Source: Gyromitra esculenta
Lineage: Eukaryota > Ascomycota > Pezizomycetes > Pezizales > Discinaceae
DNA: 64,000 nucleotides
Direction of reading: 5' to 3'
Assembly: GCA_038503075.1 (NCBI GenBank)
Contig: JBCAML010000007.1
Span: 372,001-436,000, forward strand
In this document: piece by piece, positions 11,179 through 24,628 of the stretch
Numbering within the stretch: the stretch's first letter is position 1
How the letters are laid out: every line of letters starts with the position of its first letter
The notes under the pieces: generated by a model
Databases searched by the model: none
What the model saw: the letters and a program-made list of their open reading frames with translations, nothing else
Told to the model about the DNA's origin: nothing
Made by a program: the position numbers and the translations under genes

Positions 11179-12409
11179 ATGGTTGAGCGCAAGAAGCCCG
11201 TCCCGATTCCCGTTAGCCCTGGTGGTGCATCTGTACATGGTGCTGTGAGTGTCGAAAGCGACAGAGTCAAGGTACTCACCCGGTCTCAACACGTTATTGT
11301 CCCCATTGAAAGCTAAAATTAGAAAATTAGCTTTCTTTGCCTTCTGGGGAATCCGTAGAGGTGCTGCTTTACGGCGCGACTGTCATCTCCTGGGTTGTTG
11401 ATGGGCAGGAAAAGCTGTTCCTGAGCGAGAAATCAAAGCTCGGTAAGGGCTTTGCCACCCCTAACTGAGGCCACAAAGCATAATACCAACTTTCTGATGA
11501 CTATTGGTGATCAGATGGCACGAAAGCTGTCAGAGGTGGTATTCCGTTGGTATTTCCGGTATGCGATAGTTATTTCCTCGACTTTTGTTTTAGCGCTTAG
11601 TGAGCTCACCTTCATACTCTAGGTGTTCGGTAAAACAACAGAAGGTCCAACAGCAGCTCTCGCGCAACACGGGTTTGCTAGAATTTCTAAATGGGAGCTT
11701 CTCGGAAAAACTAGCGAGAACGAAAAATCCGTTCAAGTAGACTTTGGCCTTGGTCCTGAAAACCTAACAGTAGACTTGAGGAAGCAATGGCGGTTTGATT
11801 TCGGCCTAATCTACTCGGTTACCCTAACAAAAACCAGCTTGGAAACGAAAATACTTGTAAGGAATGAGGGATCGGAGACATTCGACTTCAATTTGTTATT
11901 CCATACTTATCTCAGAGTTCCGGTATGGTTAATCGTGTAGGCTGATTTCAGGATGAAAAACGGCAACTAATTTTATGGATAGGATGTCACCTCCGTGGCC
12001 GTCGAAGGATTGAAGGGGATCCGATATAAAGACAAAGTGACAGCATCAGAGGCGACCGAGGAAAATGGTGAATTGACCATAGCTTCAGAGGTCGATCGTG
12101 TTTATGCGAATGTCCCTGGACCTGTCATTATCAAGAGCGGTGGGAACCAATTATATCGTGTTGAGCGATCGAATCTCGAAGACGTAGTAGTGTGGAACCC
12201 TTGGGTAGGCTCCTCAAAGCTAGCTGATTTTGGGCCCGAAGACGGGTATAAGAACATGCGTGAGTACTCCTATGGTTGGCTACGCTACTATTAATCTACA
12301 CATGCTGACCGAAAATGCTGTAGTTTGTATTGAGGCCGGAGCTGTTTCTAAATGGCATACTTTGGAGCCGCAGAGTATTTGGGAAGCAGGAGCGATTGTT
12401 CATCTTTGA
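11179..12409 (+). CDS. Glucose-6-phosphate 1-epimerase-like protein (aldose epimerase superfamily)
   Basis: Six exons: 11179-11271, 11331-11442, 11515-11558, 11623-11922, 11983-12259, 12324-12409; 912 nt, 303 residues. Interconverts alpha- and beta-anomers of hexose-6-phosphates in the cytosol (yeast YMR099C type). Seen family signatures: GATVISWVVDGQEKLFLSEK, the RGGIPLVFPVFG block built from three exons, AQHGFAR with the catalytic-region His, FHTYLRVPDV, and VVWNPWVGSS followed by NMLCIEAG. Length matches the family. The C-terminal Glu in CIEAG fits the catalytic base of galactose mutarotase folds. Intact gene. Confidence 0.88.
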
Positions 12410-14036
12410 CAATCAGGTGTATATTTGGGTATGGCAGGCGCAGGATTGAAGTCTCCATATGTTACAAGAAGAAATTCAAGGCTGTAAAATTTCAGTAGCC
12501 AGAGCCCTTGTTTCTCCTCATTTACCTAGCTAGCCACTGTATTTAGTTTTCACTAAAGGAACATTATGAAACTACTCGCAGATTTTCTCTTGAAACCCTT
12601 TTGAAAAGGTAAGAGTCACGGTATAATCTTGTAGATCAGATAATATCTCCATCACAAATTCTCACTCAAGCGTTGCTTATACCAGAGGAGGAGCAACAAA
12701 AGGAGAAAAATAAATCTAAACATCGCCAAATAGGCATAGAACCGGGAAGTTAAGGGTATCTCTCATAGAAAATTTAGCAATGTCTCTAAGCTTGTCTGGT
12801 ATAGTTCACCTCCAGCGGCCGTAGCCATAACATCAGTCGCTCAAGGAGGGTTGGTATTTTCTTATGATCGTTCGTTGGTTATCTCACGCTGCGCATAGAT
12901 TATTTTGTACCATCTCTTCTCTGTAGCATCAATGCAATGGTAGCCGTAAACTAATGGTAAAGTATGTCCTGCGGACAATCACTTAGCGGCCTTCGATATT
13001 CGGCGAGGCTGGGTCCTAGCAGATGGAGCTCGAGTGCACTATTACGCATGATGGTGGTATCCCGAAGTTTGTAAATGTTGTGGTCTGCGTTCTATAGCGA
13101 GTCGTACGCAGGTACCTTCTAGACGCACCATAAGCTGTTCTCGAATTTCGTCTATACTGATGGGATACGCGGTGATGAGTGATCGTATATCTACCACCCA
13201 GTTAACCTTCTTTCTCCAAAAATGTTGCTCTGATGAGCAGTCTGACGGGTTCACGTTTACAGATAATCTTCAAGGGTGCTGGAAACAGTATTGAATGAAG
13301 TAGCAACCCAGAAAAACCCAACCTACACTATTGAGCCGAATAAACACCTTTTTTTTCATGTTTCATATGTTGGAACAACACGGATTTATGGGGTATAGAC
13401 CGAGTGATACTACATGATTAGATGCTGCAATTTACAAAACCGGTTCTGTGGACTGTTAACCAAAAACTGGTGTTTGGGTCTAAAGAGGGAGTTTGGGGGC
13501 TGGGGCTGCTCTAATATTATCCGTTTAAGAAGGAGGTAGAATTTAGTAAAAGATATAACCTACATATAGTACTAATATTGCAATAAGGCAGCATTCTTTT
13601 AAAACTCCAAATGGTTTAAATTATCTCAACATAAGCCATAATTTTTGCCCCCCAACCAGATATCCCTCCGTTAAGGCATTCAGTTGCTAATCCGTGATTC
13701 GTGTCCCTTTCTCTTCATAAATAACCGTCACGCTAAATAACAAAAAATAATCCAGTCCAATTCCACGATCCAAAGTGAAGATAATAACCAAAGAAAACAA
13801 AATAAAAAAGAATTTCACTGGGTATGAACGTTATGAAATAAAAAGATATGAACGCCCGTACAATGAGGCCGCGGGGAAAAGGGGGGGAGGGAATCGGAAC
13901 CATGAGTAGAGGCAGTTGGAGAGAAGAAAACGAAAGATGAGAGATGTGCAAAGAAGGTGAATAAAGCAAAGCATCGCTACCATGTATTATTTCGCCACCC
14001 CAATTTTTTACCACTTTGCTCTGTACAAGCAGCCCG
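12410..14036. other. Intergenic, 1.6 kb
   Basis: Spacer between converging genes. A 70-codon minus-strand frame at 13,042-13,254 has no support. The 13,730-13,960 part is purine/A-rich on the plus strand, probably the 3' UTR of the next minus-strand gene. Confidence 0.4.
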
Positions 14037-15313
14037 TTATTGTACTGGTGGCGGATATGTTGGGCTCCTTGGTGGCTCTGGGCTCGCTGCCTCCACTCTT
14101 AGCAATGGCAGCTGCATGTGCTCGTTATGCTCGTTATTATGGTCTCTATGCAAGTGCTCATAGTCCGGCGGCGGCTCTAATGGTTCACCCGCATAATCTG
14201 GCGGCCTCTCATCCCCAATATCCGCCCCCGTCCCCACAGACAAGTTCGAGCCCCTCGTCCTGCTATCCATACTCGGCCGTGCACTAAACATATCCACGCT
14301 TTCTATCGATACGCTTCTCCCATGCCCCATCGATGCACTCGAAGAAAGCAGTGGGAGGTTGTCTCTATCACTCGCCGTCGAACTCGCTCGTACTCGAGAA
14401 CCATCAGGGCGCGCATATCCAACTTCAGCATAGGAAACATTACTCAATCTCCGATCCCGCTCATGGACAGCGGCGAGCGCCGCAGCCAGGCTGGTATGAC
14501 TTCCATCCCTCCTTCCTCTCGATGGACTCGAGTTATCCCGATCTCTATTCCTCCTGCTTCCGTTCGCTGCATTTTCTCGAGCCTCTGCGCGCTCTAGTTG
14601 TCGTGCAAGTCGGATCTCGTATAAAGCGGCCATATGCTCCTCCCTCCGTTCCTCCTCCTCTGTTGAAGTTTCAGGAAACTCAAGTACGACATCGATCCCC
14701 GCACGTTCACCCTCGCGGCCGATAGTACGTTCTTTGTCAGGTGCTGCAACAGGACGATATTCTGGCAACGTCATGATCGAGCGGATACTCGTGACTCTGT
14801 CAACGCCATTGCCGGGCTCCCTATGACGGGAGCTACGACTGTTACGCTCTCTATCTGGATTCCGGGATCGGTCTCGGGGGCGGTCTCGGGGGCGGCTTTC
14901 ACCACTCCTACTTCTGGTAGAGTTTTCGGCGGATGCGGCTGAAGAGGCAGTTGGGATATAGGTTCCAGGATTCCATTTAGTCCACCAGTTTTTGATCGGT
15001 CCGGGAAACCAGCCAGGTGGTGAGGGGTGAGTTCGGCGGAGGATCCGGAGAGCAACGTAGAGAAATAGGGTGAAAAGGAGTACGGCAACGAAGACTACAG
15101 CGACCTGAAGGTGGGGGTTGATTAGCTGAATGCTCTAATTCTTCAATGCAGAAAAGCATGATTGGACGATAGATAGAATTGCAGAGAACATACTATTAAT
15201 GATGTCCCTTGCGGGCCAGGATTACCATTATTATTGTTGTCGTTATTGCCATCTCTCTTTGATAGATCCAGCTCCAGCTCCAGCGTACGTGTTACTAATC
15301 TTGGAATCCTCAT
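14037..15313 (-). CDS. Single-TM protein with PPxY motifs, possible ubiquitin-ligase adaptor
   Basis: Exon 1 15194-15313 (MRIPRLVTRTLELELDL..., then an N/G-rich linker), intron 15105-15193 (GTATGT donor), exon 2 14037-15104; 395 residues. The splice creates a single membrane segment, TSLIVAVVFVAVLLFTLFLY, followed by a basic stop-transfer and a long low-complexity cytosolic tail rich in R/S/D/E. Near the C-terminus are RPPDYAG and EPPPDYEHL, both PPxY motifs, and the last residues are proline-rich. PPxY motifs bind WW domains of Rsp5/Nedd4 ligases, so an adaptor role is plausible but inferred. The repeated RPRDRPRDR comes from a 14-bp tandem repeat in the DNA. Confidence 0.72.
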
Positions 15314-17036
15314 CACCAGAGTTGGTTTCTTGAAGTGCAACGAAACGAAACGAAACGAAAGCGAGAAACCAGAGATGAGAGCTCCAGTCCGGGCTAAGGG
15401 TATATATCTGCGTATCCGTAATTTATGCGTTCTAGCAGGTCGAATAAAAGACCCCGTAGAGTAAAGAATAATAATCGCGAGTAGCTGTAAATAAATAAAC
15501 TCCAACTGGATCAAGTCGGAGGAAGCTCGGGGGAGAAAAAGGATACGTTAAACACCGACAGCGAACGACAGCGATCAACTGGGGGAGGCTGACGATTGTT
15601 TCCCAAGCCACACTTGAGTTATCGAATTAGCGCAGGGCAGACTCGACTCAAGCTACGAGGAAGGAGTGAGGGGTGGCGGGTTTGCTCGAGTTATGGCAGA
15701 GCAATTAATGGCATTAAACACACCCAAGAGATTGTCGGCGGTTCTTTCTTTCCTCCCCACAAGTTATTTGGAAGAAAGCGAATGGGCAAGGGTTTCCCCG
15801 GGGTCTCTCGAGATGGGTTTTATTGTAGCTCCACTTTCAGGCTGTACAGCAGAGTTGATTTACAGCACGCTGTGGCGGGGTCATGCACTAGGTGAGATTT
15901 CGGACGCGACACCGCAACCCGGTGAGGATAGCGGCTGTTCAAGCTTTGATTTGGTATCTGTGATAGAGTATAGAATCAGAGCTTTTCTTTTTCCTGATTC
16001 TTCTCCTGCAGTTCTCGAACAGACAGAAGGCATATGCAAGCTACAAGAATCGCATTTGAAATTCCCCTCACCCACGAAAAATTTGTCATATATAGATTCC
16101 AATTTCCAGGACCTTGGACTTGGCCAGCAGCTGTTTCACCACCCCAGAATTGTCACAGCTAAGATTCTAATAATAGCACCAAACCGAATCTACCCGCGAC
16201 AGGGTTTTCTGCAGCTTAGTGCTGTTCCCCGTATGACAGGTTCGCAAGTCGTAGGTTTAACTGAGCACGCAGATTAGAGTATGGGAAGCTCGGGGTTTTA
16301 AATACCGTCAAAGTAATCTCGTATCCGGGTAGAGGCCGTGGGTGGCATGACACTACATCATATGTCTCACGTACATATGTGCAGATTTTAAGGAGAAATC
16401 CAATCACCACCCCGCTGGGTGGCATTGGATCTGGCAAGTCAAAGATTCCTCGGGTCAACTGTCGATGTTTCTGACGTGCAGCAGGAATTCTGTATAAATG
16501 AAGTTTTAAAGAATTCGTCGGGTCGGATTCAAGGCCGACACTCATTCTCATTACTCGTTAATTGAAGCACGTTACACCCCGGGACTAATGATCCTGAAAA
16601 TATCCCAGAGAGGTCGCATTACGACGCCAGCAACAAATAGCTCCTGCAAATCCTCTGGTAGAACTGTTTTCTGTTCTTGTTCTATGCATCTACTAACCAG
16701 CCAGCCAGCTATCTTCATGCCCAGGCCTAAAAGGTGTAAAGCGTGGCCCAATATCGTGATGTATCTCTACCTCCTTTATCCTGCCGAAATTTCTTATAGT
16801 CCTCCATGAAAGAAAGAGATCCAAATCAATCCAAACAAAAAAAGACATTATATAGCATAAACCCCACGTAACTCCAAATACTTACAAGAAAGGATATCAC
16901 TCCGCCGTTTTGCAAGCAGAATCTCATACCTTAAACAAATCCATAAACTCGATTTAATCTCCCAGAAGAGGGAAGGCACTTCAAGTGTAAAAGCCCATTC
17001 TTCTTTTCCTATCACGCAGCCTTAACGTATCCATGT
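15314..17036. other. Intergenic, 1.7 kb, one doubtful ORF
   Basis: Holds the promoter of the PPxY gene and the 3' side of the ABC transporter. A plus-strand frame at about 15,693-16,277 (starting MAEQLMALNTPKRLSAVLSF, 194 residues) is open by length, but shows no domain, no splice logic and no obvious codon bias. I do not annotate it as a gene. Confidence 0.35.
15341..15360. repeat. (CGAAA)x4 microsatellite in 5' leader
   Basis: Four perfect tandem copies of CGAAA lie just upstream of the start codon of the PPxY membrane protein, probably within its 5' UTR. Confidence 0.8.
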
Positions 17037-20000
17037 CTATCGCTTCTCGATAAGTAGCAAATGCATCGCTCCATAAGCCAAGATTATGAAAGATCCTGCA
17101 AAAACACCCAATCCAATCACGTCTTTCCAGTACGCTAAAGAGCTAAACCCGAACGTGCTTAGAATTGTCGCACCAGGTACTTCGATATCGAGTCCGTATC
17201 TATTCATCTTTAGTTAGCTTCGATCATCACAGAGCCCTTGAAAACCAGGAAGGGAAAACCTACTTGTGTTCATACAAAGACAGATACCGCACCTCGTTAA
17301 CAAGCAACGCCTCAAACCCATAGTGGAAGATACTCCCCGTCTGTAACCACACTGCACCCTTCGGGATGCTGTCATGATTCAGTAGTAAGCCTGCAAAGAG
17401 TAGACTAAATAACATCACCAAACTTCCCACTAGATTTGCCAGTGACACATCCTTGAACATAATTCCAATAAATAAACAAATTGCGCTTGCCGCCAAATTG
17501 AATAAAACAAGCACCAATATGAATTTAAGGAACTCGGGCCACTCCGCTACAAAGCCGACCATCGGGTACAGGATAGTCCCCATTATTATTGGGGGGATGA
17601 TCCGCAGCGGGACGATATCGAACATGACTTTTGCGCTGAAGTACGTAATCGGCGCATAGTACCTATTCGCGCGCTCTCTGAGGAAAAGAGTTCGTTCCGC
17701 CGCGAAGACATTCAAAGATGTGAGCGTGCTGAAGCCGAAAAGCGCAAGGACGAAGAAGATAAGCCCCATGCGGTTCTGAAAACCCGATATATCATCTTTA
17801 ATTCCAAAGAACAGGTACCCGCAGAGTACACCAAGGATGATAGCAATGGCATAGTGCGCGAGCATGAGCATCGGATTCCGGTACAGGTTCTTCCATGTGC
17901 GTCTACTCAATATCAAGAACTGCGAAAACCAACCGATTCTTCTGAAACCCTTCATACCGCTGCCCGCCCCGCGGTGACCCGCGGAACCATTAGCGTTGCC
18001 GTTAGGCTCTAGCGCGTTGGTGGCGTGGATTTCTTCGTGGATGGCGGCGGCGACATCGGAGCCTTTGTAGGCAGCGATGAGCACATCGAGATCTGTGGCG
18101 TCGGATCCATTCATGGGTGGTGCGGGAGGGAGGAGATGCTCATTTTCGGTATTGTCTAAGCTGTGGCGGACTTCCCTAGCATCACGCCACGCCCGGGTAT
18201 TCTCGAGATCTTCAGACATCATAACTTCTTCGCCGGCGGGACTCCCAAGTTCGGAGCGGCGACGGGTAAAGAGTTGGCGTTCTTGACGGGCGCGGATTGA
18301 GTCACCGCGCTTGCGGCCCTTCTTACGGGTATCGGTGCTGGCAACTTCGCTGGAGACGCTGGGTGCTGCTGGGGCGTTTCTACGCGGGGACTCGATGCTT
18401 TCTTCAACAATGTTGTCATCGATAGCGACGGAACGCCGTTGGTCAGCGTGCATGGTCAAATCGACAAGATAATCTGCGATGTTGAAGCCCTGAGGACATG
18501 GATAGCCCTGTTGATCAAAGTATCGCTGACACTTGTCGAAAGGACCAGAATAGACACATCTACCCTTTGCCAGAAGAACCAATTGATCAAAAAGCGCAAC
18601 AATGTTGCTCTTCGGTTGGTGAATTGTGAAAACCACTGTTCGCCGGTAATTCCTTGCCAGGTTGACCAAGCACTCAACAACATTATACGCGTTGAAACTG
18701 TCCAGCCCACTTGTAGGTTCATCCAAGAATAAGATACTAGGGCTCGTAACCAATTCGCAAGCAATTCCAACACGTCTTTTTTCACCACCAGAAATGCCAC
18801 GAAGCCCGTTGTCTTCCGATGTTCCGATAATCTGATCCTTAATCGCCAGTATCCCAAGTTGTGCCATGACCTCCATAACTCTAGCGTCCTTAGCCTTAAA
18901 GGTCATATCCGCCGGGAGCCTAAGAAGCGCAGAATTAAGAATAGTTTCATAGACCGTGAGGGTAGCCATCATCGTATCCTCTTGATCGACAAAGCCAATA
19001 ACTTCTCTATATTCCTCATCCGAGACAAGTGAGCCATTCACGTAGATATTCCCTTGAACAGTACCACGTTTGTTTTTCTTTGCGAGGATATCCAAGAATG
19101 TCGTTTTGCCTGCCCCAGAAGGACCCATGATTGCCATGACTTGACCAGGATTGACAACACCAGTGACGTCCTTGAGGATGTGCTTCTCACTGAGCGTGTA
19201 TGACACTTTTTCGAAATGCAGTGCTGCAGGCTTGTGTTCTACCCCGAGCCCACTTGCCTCGTCGTCGTCATCAGGAAGGCGAATCGCACCAATCCCACTA
19301 CGTTGACTCGACCGCCTACTCAGGTACCATAATCCCAAAACCACTGCAACAATGAATAAGGCACACCCCGCTATAACACCAGCAATGAGAGGTTTGTTGA
19401 TGGTCTTGACCGGTCTCTCGTATCCAGGAACCTCGGATCTATACAGACACTCGCCCGCATTGCAGTCCAAGAAGATTGTCTCGTCACCAAAGATTGACGA
19501 AATAACTTCATTCATTGCGGGTTCAGAAAACAAGCACGCGTCCTTCGACTTCGAGGAATCGCAAGAGAATGTTGCCGGGCCCGTAATCCCCTCCGTCAAG
19601 AACTCGCTTAGATCGATAGTGCCACCTTCGCCGCAGAGTGTACGACCGGGGATACACTCGCACTTGACATTCTTACACTCATAATCGGTGACGTTCTTGT
19701 CGTGCGTACTTTGCAGCTCCCAGGAACAATCATCGAGGGCACAGTAAAAAGATTCGACTTGATCAACCCAGACTGTGTAGTGTTAGTCTCACTGCCATTA
19801 TAAAGCTCTAGGGTAGGAAAACGCACATTGGAATGTACACTCCTTATCCGATCTATCACACGAAAAAGTAACCTGCGGATTCCTCTTCAACATTTCTAAA
19901 ATCTTCCGATCTGCTCTCAGTTAGCCAATGTCCCATTCCTTTCATACTCGCGACCCTTCTTTTTGGGAAATCCTTACTAGTAACATCGCACTGCTGGAAA

Positions 20001-20603
20001 TTTTGCTTCACCGCGATCCCCTGTTTATAACACACGCCACCCTCCCCTTCAGGCATAAGGCTATCGCACGCTCTATCCGTTTCGCAAACATTGCAATTGA
20101 TACCAGTCCAGCCCTCGTCGCATTCGCACTTGTCCTTGCCCTTCAGGGGGCGATGATTGTCCCCCCCGAGCGATCCACAGACTGTGTTGCCACCACGTTA
20201 GCCGAAATACCGCCTCGAAATACCAGCTGTAATCTATACGAGAGACATACGCGGAGAAAGACAATCATCACCGCCAAAGCCTGGCGGGCACTCGCACTTC
20301 CCGTCGTGTGAACTGCATTCGGCGAACTGTTTACAGTTGAACACAGGGAGGAGGCAGTTGAAGCTGTGGAGCGCACTCTTTGTCAGTCCCTGTTTATTCT
20401 CGTGTTCCTTTCTCAAGCGGCGAGATCTGGAGGGGAGGCTGAACCAACCAAGGCGGGCATTCCGGCGGGCGATTATCAAGACTCCATGGCGCCTGGTTCT
20501 GCAGGAGACTATAGTCGTGTTTTACCGAACTATTGTAGGTAGCCGCGACCGCGGTGATAGTAGAGACCGTTAACAGGAGCGTTGCTCCCAGGTCGCGTAG
20601 CAT
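17037..20603 (-). CDS. ADP1: ABC transporter of the Adp1 type (ABCG family) with EGF-like ectodomain
   Basis: Six exons, minus strand: 20449-20603, 20251-20363, 19978-20181, 19827-19913, 17264-19772, 17037-17199; 3231 nt, 1076 residues. The signal peptide ([20 protein letters not shown]) is followed by a cysteine-rich ectodomain with EGF-like repeats (CKQFAEC...[27 protein letters not shown]), a first TM segment, then the nucleotide-binding domain: Walker [10 protein letters not shown], signature ISGGEKRR, Walker [15 protein letters not shown] charged linker leads to the C-terminal TM bundle ending LLLIEKR. Yeast Adp1 (about 1050 residues) has the same order; its substrate is not established. 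Intact, with splice junctions falling inside cysteine motifs. Confidence 0.93.
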
Positions 20604-21245
20604 GGGTGGCTGTGGAGGGGTGTCTGGGGAAGCGTAGGATACCCACAGCAACGGGGAAACGCAGGAACAGGATCACAGGCGATGAGGATGGAAAAGATCT
20701 TGGTTGTAACGTGAGATTCAAAGGATAGTGTGTGGTGTATGTGGGGTGGGAAGGGGGAGATGGTGATGACGCGGAGAGGGTGAGAAGAGGGAAGGGAGGA
20801 GGAGGAAGGAAGGCCAGGTATAGTGATAGAGAGATGGCCTGGGGGGTAGCTGCGGGAGGTGTTGTTGGGGAGTCTGCTGGGGGATCTCATCTCGGAACAG
20901 CATGACCTCCGCTGGGCCCTCTGTAGGCTAAACCGTTATCCCAGCTCAGACCTGGCAAGGATCGCCACGAGTTCCCTTGGCGATATACCTATGCTCATCA
21001 TTGGCTGATGTCATAATAGATCTGGATCAGACGTACTAAGGTACGTGTAAATCTTCGCAGGCGCAAGCCAAATTCTCCTCGCAAGGCATGCATTGTGATC
21101 ATCAAACTCTCTTCAACAAAAACGATATTTTGAGTTGAGTTATCTCACAACAGGCTACTATAAAACCCCTCCCTCCAGCCCCTTACCCTTAACTCCGTCA
21201 GATGATTCCCTGTCTCTAGCTATATACACAAATCTATCTACAACG
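20604..21245. other. Spacer between ISM1 and ADP1 (ADP1 promoter)
   Basis: 642 bp between the stop of the tRNA synthetase and the start of ADP1, both on the minus strand. The ADP1-proximal part is C/T-rich on the coding strand, typical of a fungal leader. No other gene. Confidence 0.5.
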
Positions 21246-24200
21246 TCATGCAAATCGAGGATCAAAGAGGGCCTCAAACCTATCCTTCGGCAAGGCCTGC
21301 ACTGTGTCATCACACCTCTCACAAATCCCATTTGCCTCTTCTGCTGTATAAACCCAGCAGCGGATACACTTATGACCCTTCGCACGCCTCACGATGACGG
21401 TGCACTCATCTCCTACCAGGCGCATCGTTTCAGTGTATTCCCAGTTTTCTTCCCAGTTTTCTTCCGTCTCCGGGGTGACTGGCTCTGGAAGGACGGTTTC
21501 GATGTCGGCGGAAGAAACTATAAATAGCTGTGCTAGCTCGTTGGCTATGCATAACGTGGGGATGTCAGTATAGAATCATTTCTGGCTGTCAGCATGGCGG
21601 ATAGGACGAAATACCATATTTCTCCAAAAGCAGCTTTGCCTTTGACCCATCCGCTACAACTATCGTTACCGAACTCTGCAGATTCACCTTAATTCTTCTA
21701 TTGATCCATTAGCTTCGCTAGCTCTAGAAACAAGAAATTTATAACAAGGCAACCCACCTTCCAACTCTAGCCTTTTCAATACCCACATTCACGACTGAAG
21801 CAACCGCCCTCAGCTGGCTAAAATCCGCTTCTAATTCTTTATCACTCCATTCTTTTTTAGGTTGATACCAGCCGAGCATTACCGGACTGGCAACCTCTTT
21901 CTTTATGTCCTCAGGGGTATGGTTCCAGAACTCTTCCACAAGAATTGGGGTGATGGGGGCGAGCATCGAGAGGTAATTCATCAACAAGTGATACATTACT
22001 GTTTGAGCACTACGACGGCTGAGAGAACCAATGGGATCGGAGTAGGTGCGATCTTTAATGATGTCCAAGTAGAAAGCAGAGAGCTCGCTGGATGTGTAGG
22101 TCGTGATGACATTAACAACTGTCAGTTGGATGATGTTAGCTTCCGCCTCATACACTCTCACTCGAAAGCACAGACCTTTACTGAACTGCATATTCTCATA
22201 TGCCTCCTTAATGACTCTATTCACCACACTCATCTGTGCTAAGGCATATCGATCGATCTGTAAACCGCACACCGTTAGCTTTCACTACAGCTATAGGAGA
22301 AAACTATAGTATAATACGTACTTTTGTCAGCTGTTCGTATGGAACCTCTACCCCATCCCATTCCCCCAAATTTCCGATCAAGAACCTTGCGGTACCTCTC
22401 ATTTTCCTCAAGCATTCATGTATGTGATTCAATATCTGATCACCAATCATCACATCCTTCGTATGATCACAGTAAGCAGCCCATAATCTCAGTGCATGCA
22501 GACCACCAGTTTGTTCTTGTTTCTTCCTCCCTTTCGGGATAACCACATCTATCACATCATCCGGCGAAACCACATTACCCACCGACTTCGACATTTTCTT
22601 TCCTTTTTCGTCCATGCAGAAACCGTGTGTGAGTACTGTCCCGAAAGGTGCTTTCCCCTCCGATGCGATCGACGTGAGTAGCGAAGACTGAAACCATCCA
22701 CGATGTTGGTCTGAACCTTCAAGATACAGGTCCGCAAGAGGCCTTCCCTGCTCTCGCTCCCCAATGCGTTGCTTAAGTGTTGCCCAGCTAGTCCCGCTAT
22801 CAAACCACACGTCCATAGTTTCCCTCCCTCTGACCCATTTCTTCTCGCCATCTCGGAGTGCTTCAGGAACCCAGTCAATATTGTCTGCTTCGTCGCTCCA
22901 CCAAGCATTAATTCCCTTCTGCTTAATCACAGTTATGACATGGTCAACGCTTTCCTCAGTCAACAGGGGTTCTCTGGTCTCAGTGTCGTAGAGCGCCGGA
23001 ATAGGGACACCCCAAGCCCGTTGTCGAGAAATGCACCATTCAGACCTTCCCTGCACGAATGAGGTGAGGCGGAGACGTCCGGTTTCAGGAAAGAATTTAA
23101 CATTTTCGAGAGATTCGACGGCTGGAGTTTTGATCCCGTCGACATCAGCAAACCATTGTGCCGTTGCACGGACGATCACGGGGAGCTTTGTGCGCCAATC
23201 GTAGGGATATTTATGCTTGTATTTCTCTTGCATGCTAAGGAGAGCTCTACATTCTGCCAGGAGGGCAGTGACGCGCCTTGAGCCTGAGCCGAGGACTTTC
23301 ATACCGGGTAAATCTGAGCCGAACGGGAGTACATCTTCCGTAAATTCGCCATTGTCGTTGACTGGGGAGAACGGTGCGATATTGTTTTTAAGACAGACAA
23401 GATAGTCCTCCATTCCATGACCAGGTGCACAGTGGACAAGCCCAGTTCCAGAATCGGCAGTAACAAAATCAGCAGCGAGGATCGGTTGAAGTGGGGCATC
23501 GGTAGCGAGGAGGAGGGGATGGGTGTATTCCAAACCCACTAGTTCGTCTCCGAGAATGCCTTTTTTAACGACTTCCAATGTTCCTATGTGTTCCTTTAGT
23601 GCTTCTACCCTAGCAGATGCAGCAACCAAATGGCCATGCTCTTCCGTTTTTAAGATCGAATATTCCAGTTCCGGGTGTACAGCAATCGCTTTATTCGCTG
23701 GGATAGTCCAAGGTGTCGTAGTCCAAATAGCAGCAGATAAACCTGTTGGGAATTTCTCGCCCGAACCAAATCTAGAAAAATCCTTAATAGGGAACTTAAC
23801 AAAAGCCGCAGTAGTACCGTGTGCCTCATTATATTCCAATTCCGCTTCAGCCAGCGCACTTCCTGAGCTAGGACTCCAGTAGACAGGCTTAAATCGACGA
23901 TAAATCAACCCTTTCTTTAACATCTCCTTGAAAATGCCTAGTTGCCCGATTTCATAGTCTTTATCCATAGTCTTGTAAGCGTTATCCCAATCCGCCATCA
24001 CCCCCCAACTCTTAAACGCAGTCATTTGCTCCTCAACCGTTTTTTCCGCTAGCTTCCTAGCATGTTGCCGTACCTCCACTGGGTCCATAGATTTTCCCTT
24101 TTCGGCAGCAACAGAAGCTTGAACAGGAAGTCCTTTTCTTTTCAACTTCTTGGGCATAGGTTCAGCGATCAAATTCTGAAGCGCTTTTAGTTCAATGGGA

Positions 24201-24628
24201 AGGCCGTGACAGTCCCATCCAGGGATATATGAAATACGGCGACCAGAAAGGACCTGGAAGCGGCCGACGATGTCTTTGAGTATTTTGTTGAGTGCATGTC
24301 CCATATGCAGACTGCCGTTAGCATACGGTGGGCCATCGTGAAGCACGAAAGTATTCTCTTTCGGTAATTCAGTACTCTATAATCCATTCCCTCCACATGT
24401 CAACATATGCCTTTATATATATATATCCAAAGAAAAAATCCTTGTCCAAATTTGAAACCCTGAGAAATAATTTTTACATACCTGCCACTTATACAAACCT
24501 TCGGTGCACCTCTTCACCACTCTCGGGGGAATGTGCTTAGGCGTCCAGATCGTCAGAGAAGTCTTGGGCAGTAATAGCGTGTCCATAAGCACCCCCCGCT
24601 TGAGGGCTGACACGTTTATCTTGCCCAT
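21246..24628 (-). CDS. ISM1: Mitochondrial isoleucyl-tRNA synthetase
   Basis: Five exons, minus strand: 24482-24628, 22322-24376, 21758-22257, 21615-21694, 21246-21544; 3081 nt, 1026 residues. Class I synthetase charging mitochondrial tRNA-Ile. Seen: an N-terminal extension, PKENTFVLHDGPPYANG with the HIGH-type motif as HMGH, an editing (CP1) domain, DVWFDSGTSWA, and KMSKS with KGKKMSKSVGNV. The anticodon-binding domain follows, then a C-terminal zinc-ribbon-like tail (CIRCWVYTAEEANGICERC). The short exon 21615-21694 adds RIKVNLQSSVTIVVADG. The presequence may start at 24628 or at the later Met; an upstream exon cannot be excluded. Confidence 0.94.

Noticed and set aside
15596..16277. Long plus-strand frame (194-203 residues) between two minus-strand genes
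   Set aside because: No family motif, no splice logic and low-complexity composition; overlapping frames of similar length exist on the other strand.
21135..21527. Plus-strand frame of 130 codons
   Set aside because: It is antisense to the last exon of the isoleucyl-tRNA synthetase, whose zinc-ribbon motif is clear on the minus strand.
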